NCBI GenBank assembly: GCA_025201705.1
Contig: MU616721.1
Location: 1 to 49,279 of the forward strand
Direction: 5' to 3'
Source: Dissophora ornata
Lineage: Eukaryota; Mortierellomycota; Mortierellomycetes; Mortierellales; Mortierellaceae
Length of the DNA: 49,279 nt
A program made the position numbers and the translations under genes. Each line of letters opens with the position of its first letter. Positions within the stretch are counted from its first letter, which is position 1. Positions 1 to 10,408 of the stretch are shown piece after piece. The notes beneath the pieces were generated by a model. The model searched no databases, was not told the origin of the DNA, and saw only the letters and a list, made by a program, of their open reading frames with translations.

Positions 1-1181
1 GAATATACGTTGGTTAGCAAATTGGTCTGTTTGTTGCTTGACAAGAAGAATATTGTAAGAAACTCTTGTCTTACCTCTCTAAGGTATAGTACCCATCTAA
101 CGAGATTCTCAGGCTTCATCCATTGGTTTTGGATGTAGTTGAGCAACACAGTACGTGCTGCAAACGTTTTCTGAAAATCATCCCATAGTTCTGTGAGCTC
201 CACCTCAGACTTTGCATGTCGAATCTTATTCAACGGCTTGCGCATCTCTCTAATCTCCTCCTCCTGCAGGTGACAAAGGCAATTTCAAGTACAAAAAGGT
301 TAGCTGGTTAGCCGAAGACGTAGAAAGGTATAAGCATCTCATAATTTATTTCCAACTCACGTTATGCAATTCGCGCAACTTTCGTTCCCAAGCTTGCCCC
401 ACATGAAACATGCAGTAATAAATCTCCATCGAAGGAAAGACTTGCATTAATGCTCCTGTTTCCATTACAGAGCAGTCGACCATGAACTTGGTAGCTTGAA
501 GCCCACAATCTGTTTTAAGCCATGTTAGCCATTTTCTCAAAATAAGCCTATTGAAAAAAGGAAAAGAGTATTGGCCGTTGAAAGCCTTCGCTTTGATCCA
601 CGAAAGCTCGTTGTGACCCATCGGCAGTTGCGCCCTGTCTTGCGGCGAATCTGGGTGATTGTGGACCCGTTCATACACGACCTTGATTTTGTTTTGAAGC
701 ACGACTTTCTGCATTCTGATGTAGACTGGGCATTTTGTACCAACAGACTCTCGGTTGATAGTCAAAATCTTTGTGTCCCTGAATCTTCTGCAACAAAATC
801 GAAAGCTCCAGTCGTATTGTCGAGGTGCTCCAACGACTCCATCCTCCGTCGCATTGAAGATTGGGAGTAGCTCATCATATCCTAGCTTTTTAGGTGTAAT
901 GTCTCGATTGGACTTCTCTGATCGATGTTCCCAAAGAACGGCGACTCGTTCGTTTGCCCAGAACGATCTGTGGTGATTAAAAAAATAAAAGGGATTAATC
1001 AAAATGATTTCACGTTTGCCAAAGTTTCAGTTCCATCGCTATTTTCGTACTTGAATTCTTCAACGGTAAAAGTGTGAGTCCATGTTTTTACCCCTTTGTC
1101 GAAAGGATGTGGTGCAACAGGCTTCAATGGGTCAAAGTTGTCAGGGGACAAGAAAATATCCCGTACTCTCAGTCCAGCCAT
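1..1181 (-). CDS. Mutator-like (MULE) transposase, 5' part, cut by the left edge
   Basis: A MULE transposase acts on terminal inverted repeats through an RNase H-fold DDE domain. Exons on the minus strand: 1181-1014 (my start, MAGLRVRD; the frame is open further upstream), 967-361 and 263-75, with the next probably starting near 26 and leaving the window. The second exon has KFMVDCSVMETGALMQVFPS followed by YYCMFHVGQAWERKLREL, the typical MULE arrangement of an acidic residue, then C-x-FHV-x-QAW-x-R. The third exon (EEEIREMRKPLNKIRHAK...) joins in phase with good GTGAGT/CAG sites. Oddity: the first intron (GTGAAA...CACAG) joins exons whose frames disagree by two bases, so the copy is frameshifted or the splice differs. 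It is transcribed away from the Fanzor-like gene that starts 724 bp to the right. The family call is secure; whether the gene is functional is not. Confidence 0.72.
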
Positions 1182-1904
1182 GGAAGGAAAGACGGAGGGA
1201 AAAAACATTTTTCTCTGTTTCTGCTGTTTATTTATGCGCATGTTGGTTGTCCATGGCGCACAGGGCTTTTGTTTTCGAAGCAAGAAAATAAAATTCCCGC
1301 ATGCAAGCATAGGCGTAAATCATCTTCATGCTAGAACGTGTCTTACTGCGCTCGGCAAGCTGCATGGTGGCAAAAGAGAAAGTAAAACCGCGCAAGAGGA
1401 CGGACATCATTAATGAGCTAAAAAGACTGAGCGACAACTTCGAAAAAGACTTGGGTCTGATGAACAGGGGAAGGGAGAGCGAAGAGGGTGAGCACCGGGA
1501 GCGACAAAAAGAAAAATTTGAAGGAACTGATGAGCAGGGGTGAGAGAAAAGGACAAAGAAACAAACGGTCACAGAGGATGGTGGCAAACACCAACGACAC
1601 ATTCTTCTTCATTCCACGCCTTGTTTTCTTTGTCAACTTTTCTCTCATTTGCTTTACATCTCCTTCTCGACTCACCGCCATATCCCTTTTCACATCACCT
1701 AGCCATTCTTCATTATCAATCCTCTTAATTTCTACAAGGTGGGTTTCAAACTCTCTTTTTCAGGACGCGTTTTGTTTCCCAAAAACAACATTCAAACACT
1801 AGCTCTTTAACATGGCTGTACTTTGCTCATTTGATACCGTTGTCTCTCCTGTAGTTACGACCAATCATTTGTGAAGGTCATTCAGTAGCTGCGACCATTA
1901 CGTC
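1182..1904. other. Spacer between divergent MULE and XPG-Fanzor genes
   Basis: No supportable gene. Short open frames on both strands have no recognisable family and poor composition. The spacer is where the two divergent genes would be promoted if they belong to one mobile element. I saw no obvious terminal inverted repeat here. Confidence 0.4.
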
Positions 1905-3027
1905 ATGGGGTGCCTTTCCTTTTGGCGCTTCGTGGCGGCAAAAAATCGATACAAGCCGTCAAACCGGAAACCACATTCTATGCAAGAAACACTTGGCGGA
2001 CAAGGCAATAAGCTCAGGGTCGATGTGCTAGGATCCTTCTTTTCGACAATCCGATACGCCTATGCCAACAACCCTGGCCTTGACGCAGCCCACGCTCTGG
2101 TCTTGAAAATCGTGTCTCGGACCGGACGGCCGCCGTTCTATACTTCGATGGTGCACAGTGCCAAGAAAAGCTTTCTACTCAGCAGCAACGACAGAGAGCT
2201 CGGGCCAAGGCCCTCGAGGCCGCCGATAGTCATCTGCAGACCTTCACAGAAACTCTGGCGAATGGCGGACGAATCAGAAAACGACATTTCTCAAACATCA
2301 AAAAGCAACTCGCAAATTCATTCCACTGGGATTCCGAGGCTCGAGACAGCCTGGTCCTCTTTCTCCGGAACCGCGGTTGGACGGTAGTGCAGTGTGCAAC
2401 GGAGGCAGACGTCGCAATTGCTGCTGACGCTGTGCAGGGAGACATTGTTATAAGCGGAGACTCGGACTTGTTCATTTACAAGCATGTCACAGTTGTTTGG
2501 CGACCTGTACGTGACGGCGGGTTTTTGGAATATCGAAAGTCCGATGTCTTAAGCGCCCTGGGATTCAAGTCCGCGGAGCAGCTTACTGCCTTGGGCGTGG
2601 TATCGACCAATGACTACAATCACAGCATCTATGGCTTAGGATGTGAGACGAACTATAAGATTCTCAAGGACATTGACACCAGTGGATCAGACGAAGGTAT
2701 GTACTATGCTCGAGTTCCTTAGAGTTGAAACTGTGCAAAGTGTTTGTATGCTAATACATTCATATCAGCCAAAGATGTTCCAACTCTAGTGAAAGAATAC
2801 CTCGCTGATGAACGTGTTGTTCTCAAGAACAAAAGCAAAGTCACCTTTAATACAAGCATAAGTGTCTTTGTCGATCTCAAACAAACGCCTATCACGCCTA
2901 GCCACCATGATGACGCGGCTAGCCTCAAGACACGTCTGGGCGACATCAAGAGAAGGTTCAAGGAAGCTTGTGGCAAGCTCACTGAACAGAAGCGAGCGCA
3001 GTTGGCCTCAAAACTGGCAGCCAAGAG
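1905..3027 (+). other. XPG/FEN1-like nuclease domain of the fusion gene
   Basis: The metal-binding acids of the XPG/FEN1 family are all present, after allowing one frameshift near 2098. They are Asp in RVDVLG, Asp in LYFDGAQC, Glu and Asp in TEADVAIA, and the Asp pair of SGDSD (codons at 2459 and 2465). The frame used from about 2102 reads LENRVSDRTAAVLYFDGAQC straight into the downstream block, so only a one- or two-base indel separates it from the upstream frame. The domain is followed by NDYNHSIYGLG and, after the intron, a segment ending SVFVDLKQT. Known family members cut flap or bubble DNA; the role here is unknown. Confidence 0.75.
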
Positions 3028-4312
3028 GTAAGGCCAATTTATTTTTCAATTTTTTGCGATAACGATTTGCGAAAAAAATCGCTGTGGATAAAAGAAGGGC
3101 AGTCGGAAAAAGTCAAGCAGTGAAGAAAAGGACGGTGAAAAAAGTCAGAAAAAAAGGCGCGCTGGGAAAAAGATGGTGTTGGGGAAAAAGTAGTCTTCAT
3201 TATTATTTTGTACAACCCCGACCACACCACTTATTTGTGAAACATTGAACATGGTGTTGACCTCTTCCTTTTTTCTACCTTCGTTTCCCACAAAGCCTCA
3301 TTGGGAGCCCAAGCCGCGTCGACGACTGTGAGCAGGCCCAAAAACATGTTTGCAACTGTGGACAAACCCAGCTCAGCCAACGCTTCAAAGTATCGCCCTC
3401 GGTATGCGGTCAAGGTACGGTATGAGCCCACACAACAGCACGAGCCACCCTCCGCCATGCTGCAGTATAAACAAAAGCCGTGGAACCCGCCGCCCGACAA
3501 GCCCGATGCCCCAGAGCTCAAGGCAAAGAAGCCCCCGGCACCGATCAAGCCTCAGAACCACGGCAAGTTTGAGCGGAAGGAGATGTTGGATACAATGATG
3601 TGGGAACACCCCACAGTCACGCTCGATCTAGGAGACCTAAAAGAGAACGTCAAGACTGTGGTTTCAGACTCCGATGTCTCACAGTTGATTGTTTCTATCA
3701 TCCAAGAAGCTGTCCGAGAAGCGTCATCCATCAAACGGAAAGGCCAAGAGTTGATTGGAAAGTATATCCAAGCGGTGTTCTATCCTTGTCTTGCCCCTGG
3801 CGAGCAGCGCCCTAAGGACCCACTGGCAGTTACCAACAGTACAGATATAGCCATTCTAGATCAGCTCTGTCCTCGACTTGTGTCAAAGGAACTAGACAAG
3901 GATGACAAGCAGGACAACGGTGTCGAGGATGGTCACGGAGAAGGAAAAAAGACACATTTCCTGCAAACCTTCCTCACATTCCTGTACTCGGGTAACATGC
4001 CCTCAGCGTTGGGCTCAGGTGTTGCTGCCACTGTCAACATATTTATCCATCGGCTGCAGGACTTCAATCTCCTCACAAACCCAGACAAGCCCAAGGCAGA
4101 AATCATCAGGAACATCAAGGACTTTACTCCCACTTACCTTGTCCGATCAGTCGCTACACAACTCTCTGCAGAGCTCAGGCGTCAGTACAAGCATGGGTGC
4201 AAGGAGTTATCTGAGAAGGTAATATGCATCACATTTCTTATGCATGTCAGGAGATTTTTTTTTATGGTTCGCTCATTAACTATTTATTCTTATGTCCTTG
4301 ATGTTGTAATAG

Positions 4313-6138
4313 ATGACCATGATGATTAAGGCAGGCAAACTGCCAAGAGCTGCCGAGATCAAGCTCGACAACAAGACCCCTGCGGTCGAGCTCTTTTTAA
4401 TGCTGAACAGCTTGACTGGAAACGAGTGGACCATTGCGCCCCTGTCGCCGGTCGAGGACGGTTATCTTACCTTCTCCGAGATAGAGCTTGGTGCTTTTCT
4501 CTATAAAAAGCCGGAGCTGCATCCCATACTCAAGAACATCATCCAACATACAAACAAGCGCGCTCTGACACAACATGACCTGACCCAGGACTGGCTTCGG
4601 GGTCAGGAACCTGGCTCACTCATCCGACGCCTTGTTGCCCCTGTGGCACCTGATGCTTTGCCTTCCAAGAAGAAGTGTAAGGGCGTCCACACGGTCCCAG
4701 TCGAGTTTTTAACTCCAGGCGACATTAGTGACCACATCAACGGCCTGCGAGCTCCAGACTTTGACCCAAGGGCCTATTCACAAAAAAGCTACCTCCTACG
4801 TGGATCCATTAAGACCAACGGGCATCAGTTGCAAGTTCTAGCATTCAAGTTGCGCGAGTTGTCATCTGTTCGGTACAAACGATACAGCAGTGACTTGCTG
4901 CCGGACCGACTGCTGTCTACCACAGCCGGTATAGATGACCCCCTGACTGAGGTTAGGAATGTCTTCAAGACCAAGGACGACGTTGAGCGGTTATTGGGTT
5001 GCACTGGCGAGCAGGTGGCATCCATCTCATACCTAGGCATCGATCCTGGTCAAGCCTGCGTCGTTGGAGCCTATGCTTACCTTCCCCCTGGGAAGGAGCC
5101 GAAGCGAGGACATAACCGCCACCGTGGGCGCCGCAAACGGGGAAGCCGGGGTCGCAAACCAAGAGGCAGTAGGCATGGTAAGCATGGCAAGGTCAAGAGA
5201 GACAGTCGAGCTGAGAGCAGCGAGCGGCACATCAACCTTTCTGCAAAGCAAAAGGCTGTGTACCAGCCAACCTTCAAGCATAGGAGGTGGATGGAAGCAC
5301 AAAAGGCCAAGGCTCTGAAGGAGACCTCGACACAGCCAGCAGAGTCATCAACACCCAACAATGAGTCATCAACGAAGGCTGAGGAGTTGTCAATCCGCAA
5401 GATCGAAACAGAATATCCACCCCTGCATGGCGAGAACGCGGACTTTGATACTTATGTGCAACACCGCCATGCCTACGAGGACGAGCTGGACAACTTCTAC
5501 AACAGCAATAACTTTAAATTCAAGCGCCACAAAATGTATGACTTTGTTTCTCAACCTCCCATGCATAGGCACGCTCACTCGGCTATTTGGTGCTGAGTGT
5601 TAATGAATATTATACCAGCCAGAAGTGCCCTACATGCCAGAAGTTTATTGCTCGGCCTGGAAATATTGGTCGTTCATACTGTGGCCACTGCAAAAAGTAC
5701 GCCCACCGTGACGTTATGGCGTCTCATAATATGGTCAATATTATGCGGGCCCAGGTGGAGAGACAAGAGCGACCCGACTATTTGCAACCTGTCGACGAGG
5801 ATGGCTTGTACCCCTGGAAGGATGGTTACAAGGCTGAGGCCCAGCTCCCGAGTGCATCAAATGAGTCTAAGGGAGCAGTGTCCAAGTCGAGTCGTGATCG
5901 CAAACGGTCAGCGAAGAGTGATGACAGTGAGAAAGAGAGCCCAGCCAAGAAGGCCAAGGTCAAGACTACGACAGTTGGTGGATCCAGGTCAGCTCGTGGC
6001 AAGCAGGCGGCAAAGGGCGGTGATGATGGGGTGAGAGATCGCCTAAGAAGATGAAGATCAAGACAACAACAGTTGGTGGGTCCGGGTCGGTTCGAGGTCG
6101 CAAGCAGCCTGCAAAGGAGGGTGGCAATTCACAGATGT
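4313..6138 (+). other. TnpB/Fanzor-like RuvC and zinc-ribbon domain of the fusion gene
   Basis: The RuvC-I aspartate is codon 5042 (GIDPGQ). The zinc ribbon begins at codon 5626 (CPTC) and continues to CGHC. The RuvC-III aspartate is codon 5710 (HRD). Between RuvC-I and the ribbon lies a very basic Arg/Gly/Lys/His segment (about 5100-5240) and an acidic/Ser-rich spacer. The expected stretch with the RuvC-II glutamate is missing: KFKRHK (about 5517-5534) is followed within about 40 bp by RSLGYL in another frame, just after an in-frame TAG. The C-terminus has a lysine-rich tail ending in two copies of a KTTTVGGS-type motif. Confidence 0.78.
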
Positions 6139-6170
6139 AGCAGACTAGCGTTTATTTTTCACTTTTTTTA

Positions 6171-6252
6171 CGTGCTCGCTAGCACGCAATCCACCTTGCG
6201 TGGATTTAAGGCAATTCCGCAGGCCAACAAATTACATCACTTCGGTGACGTA
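6171..6252 (+). other. Three consecutive hairpins 3' of the Fanzor-like gene (candidate guide-RNA scaffold)
   Basis: Hairpin 1: CGTGCT (6171-6176), loop CGCT, AGCACG (6181-6186). Hairpin 2: AATCCAC (6188-6194), loop CTTGC, GTGGATT (6200-6206). Hairpin 3: TACATCAC (6233-6240) around a TTCG tetraloop to GTGACGTA (6245-6252), with one mismatch. They begin about 33 bp after the TAG at 6136-6138. TnpB and Fanzor guide RNAs come from the 3' end of the gene and the element's right end, so the position fits. The stretch also lies 93-174 bp upstream of the RPL26 start, so palindromic promoter elements are an alternative. Confidence 0.35.
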
Positions 6253-6344
6253 TTGTTGCGCCCATTGTCGGATAGCCTTCATGCTTACTTGTCTGGAGAC
6301 AGAGCGTGAGTTGGAACCTCCTCTCTTTTCGATTATTTGCCAAA

Positions 6345-7545
6345 ATGAAGCAGTCCGTTGGTAAGGCATCCATGTGCCAGATCCACCCCCCATCATCAAT
6401 TGATGCCACGCCATCCATCCATCGATACATCAATGGCGAGAGATGATAGCACTCGCAGGATCATCGTCTGTAGGATCGGCAACGACACTGGATCCCCTCT
6501 ACATCCTTGGTGTAGATCATGGATTGTCCTTAATCATCTGCCAGCAACACCTCACATCTGGATGCAGCATTGGCTCGGCAGACAGCACGAGATGAAGGAA
6601 TCACGGCAGTGAGGCGTTATGCTGATTCACCACATCCAACTACGACACAGTCGAAAAGTAAATAGTCTTGCACTTCGAAATCTCTTTCTAACGACTACAA
6701 CTCTTTATCTGGAATCACTGTAGATGTTAGCTCTTCCCGCCGCAAGAGCAGAAAGGCCCACTTTTCTGCTCCCTCTGATCTTCGTCGCAAGATCATGAGC
6801 GCTTCCCTCTCCAAGGAACTCCGGGAGAAGCATAGCGTAAGTTTGCGGTTGGGCTGAAAGAAATACAGTCAAGTTTTCGACGTATTTTCAAGGGATATCA
6901 CCTCTGTCACCAACATCTCGGCAGCAACCAATACCGAGAAGATCACCTCCTCCCTCGGTAAGATCGGGCGCCGAGAAAGAGTCAGGAACAGTAGCGACAC
7001 TGGAGAAAGAGACCCACTGGAATCCAATAGAAATCAACATATGAAGCAACATATACCGATAACGAAGTGTGAGCAGGATGGACAATGACTTCGCCCTCCA
7101 CTAAGACCTAAACACCCAGAGGCACACACAGTTATTGATCGGGTTGGAGCGTCCGAGGACCTCTTTAGTGCGGAACCCCTGCGGGATCATTACTTTCCCC
7201 AAGCCTCCCGTTTGCACAATGCGGCAGTGTTTTTTAACTGACAACACGGTTACATTTTTTCCTCTTAATAATTAGGCCCGCTCCATCCCCATCCGCAAGG
7301 ATGACGAGGTTATGGTCGTCCGTGGCTCCTTCAAGGGCCGTGAGGGCAAGGTTGTCCAGGTTTACCGCCGCAAGTGGGTCATCCACATCGAGCGCGTCAA
7401 CCGCGAGAAGGCCAACGGTGCCTCCGTCCCCGTCGGCATCCACCCCTCCAAGGTCGTCGTCACCAAGCTCCACTTGGACAACGACCGCAAGTCCATCCTC
7501 GAGCGCAAGGACCGCTCCAAGAAGGCTGAGGCCATGCAGGAGTAA
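6345..7545 (+). CDS. RPL26: 60S ribosomal protein L26 (uL24)
   Basis: Large-subunit ribosomal protein near the peptide exit tunnel. Three exons: 6345-6360 (ATGAAGCAGTCCGTTG, donor GTAAGG), 6724-6836 and 7276-7545, giving 132 residues with every junction in phase. It starts [20 protein letters not shown], then [10 protein letters not shown], a KOW motif ([20 protein letters not shown], roughly residues 52-71), then [20 protein letters not shown]. Length and order match the eukaryotic L26 family (about 130-145 residues). The tiny first exon was chosen because CAAAATGAAG precedes a perfect donor whose phase restores D-V-S. Both introns are long (363 and 439 nt) and I recognise no snoRNA in them. 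The start lies about 200 bp from the end of the disrupted Fanzor-like gene. Confidence 0.95.
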
Positions 7546-7954
7546 AGAAAGAATCGAAAGACGTATTTTTTGACCTCGACTCGACTCTGCTTTCACAAAT
7601 AAAATAACCCCCTTTCACCAGAATTGAAGTTGCATTCGGTATCGCTTAAATTACGGCACATGTTTAGTTTGAAAAGAGCGTGCAAACTGGAGTCGTCAGA
7701 GAGTCGCGCTTAGCCCAGTACTAAATTTGAAGTCCTTCAAAAATCTCTTTGTCGATGTTTGCTGTAGCAAAAAAGGGCTGTCTTGACCACCACACGCGAG
7801 CGCACATCGGATTTCTCACAGAATGTTTGGACGCGACAAAAAAGTCGTATTTATTTTCACAATATTTTTGCAACCCGAAAACAAATCCTCCTCAGTCTGT
7901 AGCTGCTATTTTTCCATGTGGTGTTGTTTATAGAAAAAAATAGTAAAAACGGAT

Positions 7955-8410
7955 TTACTTGAGGGGAATGAAACGGGAAGAGTGAGTAGCACCAATACCG
8001 GGGCGACCGTGCTTCACGGGCTTGTAGGTGATGGAGAACTCTCCGAGGTAGTGTCCAATCATCTCGGGCTTGATCTCAACCTGGTTGAAGGTCTTTCCGT
8101 TGTAAACACCGACGACGGAACCGATCATCTCAGGGACGACGATCATGTTACGAAGGTGAGTCTTGACAACAGCGGGCTTCTCCATGGCGGGAGCATCCTT
8201 CTTGGCCTGACGGAGCTTCTTGATCAAGCCCATGGGCTTGCGCTTGAGACCACGCTGGAAACGTCTGCGGGGGCGGGCGTTGACAAGGTCAATCAACTGC
8301 TCGGAGGTGAGGTCCAAGAGCTTGTCAAGGTTGATTCCGCGGTAAGAGAACGTGCGGAACGTTCTCTTCTTCTTCACGTCGACGGCAGCGGCATCGTGGT
8401 GTTCGTCAGC
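7955..8410 (-). CDS. RPS15: 40S ribosomal protein S15 (uS19), main exon
   Basis: Small-subunit head protein contacting the decoding centre. The open exon reads [18 protein letters not shown], then [36 protein letters not shown] and the C-terminal [20 protein letters not shown]...SSRFIPLK, all typical of eukaryotic S15/S19. The exon begins after a CCCATAG acceptor (8411) in phase 0; an in-frame stop lies just upstream, so a short 5' exon with the start codon must exist. I could not place it: upstream ATGs lack a donor of correct phase. The gene is convergent with RPL26, with 409 bp between the stop codons. Confidence 0.93.
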   Translation of the reverse strand, partial: ADEHHDAAAVDVKKKRTFRTFSYRGINLDKLLDLTSEQLIDLVNARPRRRFQRGLKRKPMGLIKKLRQAKKDAPAMEKPAVVKTHLRNMIVVPEMIGSVVGVYNGKTFNQVEIKPEMIGHYLGEFSITYKPVKHGRPGIGATHSSRFIPLK

Positions 8411-9699
8411 CTATGGGACAACAAAGCAAAGAGTCCGTAAGTACTTTTGCGCGCTTCTTTCTTTGTGTCGATATGTAATGTGTCTGTCGCTTCGTCCTGT
8501 AGTTTGCATCACTGTCCTGTCCTGATTGCAATCGAGCTTATCCTTCCAGCTATCTCATAACTGGCCAAGATCTCCGTCGTATAGCGATTCCATCAAAGAG
8601 ATCTTTTGGTTGCATCTAATATGCAATCAACTTGCTCCTGGCCGAAAGTGCGGTCGAACAATAAATTATCCTGCAAAGGTTCAAGGGCGATCGTTGTTTT
8701 TAAATCCGTTGATCCTTCCACCTGTACAAGAGTAATCGATCGAACAACCGCGGCTAGTCTCAGGAGCAACTGGATGGATGATGCTGTGTCTTTGGAAATC
8801 GCTGGTACTGATTTCTCATCGCCGGTTCGCATCCGGTTGAATTGTGTAAGCCCGTTGCCTGTTGAATCCTCCCCCAATGCGTATTGTTCAGTCATCCATC
8901 GGTCGTTTGAGGTCGGCTTTTTTTTGCCCTTCCAAATGGAATTCTTTCTGGATCCTGATGTTTGCAATGATGTTCCGTGAACGACTGATGCATCGATGGA
9001 TGGTAAGCCCTCCTCCAGGAGGTATCGATGGGCCCCTCATCCATGGATGCGCGAAATTTCCGGCAGTCACGAACCATTTTGATAAGTTTTGAAAGGAGTT
9101 TTTCAAGTAACGAAATACCTGCTACTTTTATTTCCTCTTTGTGGCACCCCACTTAAGGGCGATTGTGATGGCGAAGTGGGGAACGCGTCCTTGTGGCTAT
9201 TTCGCGTTTGTACCGCCACAGAACATGACCTGCCGCAGCCCAGGTAATCAAGCAGTGACACTTGTCTCGTTGTGTTTCTTTCACTTTGTTAAAGTGTGCG
9301 AGTTCGGTCGTAGGCATAGAGATCATCCCGCCATGGTTTGTTCCCGGAACCAACTGACTAAGTCAGAAGCCAAAAACCTGATTTTTGCTGACTGAGGCCC
9401 AATATCAAGGACAACAAGTGGCCATCGTAGTTGCCTCCCGCCTTTGTAAACTTGTATCCACCTTCACACGCCATTCATGCGAGACGCAGCTGGGTGTTGG
9501 ATTGCACGCCCAAAATAACCCCCTTCCCCCAAGAAAAGCCAGCTCTCCATGCGCATGAACTATTGTCACCGTTGCGTGCCTGAGTCTATGTCTTTGTTGT
9601 TATTTGATTTTCACGTTCAGATGACCGTCTGGCTATTGTTTGTGCTCGTAGAACGACGCAGCGAAATTGCGGTCCATATTGATTCGTCCCTCGTCTTGT

Positions 9700-9704
<5 letters not shown>

Positions 9705-9738
<34 letters not shown>
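9705..9738. repeat. Poly(T) tract, 34 bases
   Basis: An uninterrupted run of T, then GTCGTTGTTGTTTTG. It could be a simple repeat or the A-tail relic of a retroposed sequence on the minus strand; no retroelement coding was found beside it. Confidence 0.9.
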
Positions 9739-9739
<1 letters not shown>

Positions 9740-10361
9740 TCGTTGTTGTTTTGATTAAACGCCGCAACCAACCAACCCACAAGGAGTAGCAGATATTTGT
9801 CTCGACGGCAGAGCCCTGAAACGAAACGATGGAAGAGTTTGTTCTGTCGCAAAAATAAATAGAAACCATCATAGGATGGACGTTGTCATTACACATATTT
9901 TTTTTCGATATTCCTTTAATATGTGAAGACTATTAGGGATTATTAAGTAGTAGATGTGAAAAAAGGAACATGGCTAACAAAACAAAAACTAGGAAACAAA
10001 CTTTTTTTGTTGTTGTCGATGTTGATGATCGATAAAAGGGCTGGAATATTAGTGATGGTAAGTTACAGAACGGCGATGGCTTGGAAGAGACGCGAAGGTG
10101 AAATAATGATGAACTTTTTTTTCTGGAGTTGATGATAAGAGAGATGTTCCAGGCCTGGAGAGTGAAAAAGGAGCGCGTTACATGAGCGACATTCGATAAC
10201 TAGAAGGATGCGAATAGAACAAAACAAAAAAAAGCGTTCAGTTAGTGTCAACGTCGAGTCTGTAGAGTTGGCAGGGGGTGAGAGGGAATGAGTTCCATGG
10301 AACCCAGGAGAAGAAATGTGGCGAATCGGTGAGCGTTATGACGGGGTTGTGGGTGGTCGTG

Positions 10362-10408
10362 TGTCTGTGTTGTGTGTTGTGTGTTGTGTGTGTATGTGTG
10401 TGTGTGTG
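10362..10408. repeat. (TG)n-rich microsatellite
   Basis: Imperfect TG/TTG repeats in the 3' flank of the low-complexity protein gene at 10771-11739. Confidence 0.85.

Larger units (their letters stand above)
1905..6138 (+). pseudogene. XPG/FEN1-like nuclease fused to TnpB/Fanzor-like RuvC protein, disrupted copy
   Basis: One long gene in pieces. 1905-2696: start MGCLSFWRF, then XPG-type blocks (RVDVLG, LYFDGAQC, TEADVAIA, ISGDSDLFIY). 2769-3027 joins through a GTATGT/CAG intron with correct phase. Then 3296-4217 and 4313-5568: a linker of about 500 residues, RGSIKTNGHQLQVLAFKLRE, and RuvC-I YLGIDPGQACVVGA. 5569-6138: RSLGYLVLSVNEYYTS, a CPTC...CGHC zinc ribbon and HRDVMASHNM (RuvC-III). Fanzors are eukaryotic TnpB homologues, RNA-guided DNA nucleases carried by transposons. 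Damage: a frameshift near 2098, a phase mismatch at the 3028-3295 intron, a deletion plus frame change near 5535-5570 that appears to remove RuvC-II, and a tail frameshift near 6040. The domain calls are strong. That both domains were one protein is inferred from continuous collinear coding with no second promoter-like gap. Confidence 0.8.

Noticed and set aside
5536..5568. A 33-nt intron (GTATGA...CATAG) joining the two Fanzor halves
   Set aside because: Too short for splicing, it does not restore the frame, and it would still leave the RuvC-II region missing.
6361..7275. snoRNA genes in the long RPL26 introns
   Set aside because: GATGATA- and CTGA-like words occur, but no correctly spaced C/D or H/ACA box pair could be supported.
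8380..8508. ATG at 8508 (minus) as first exon of RPS15
   Set aside because: The only GT donor downstream leaves phase 2, while the RPS15 exon needs phase 0.
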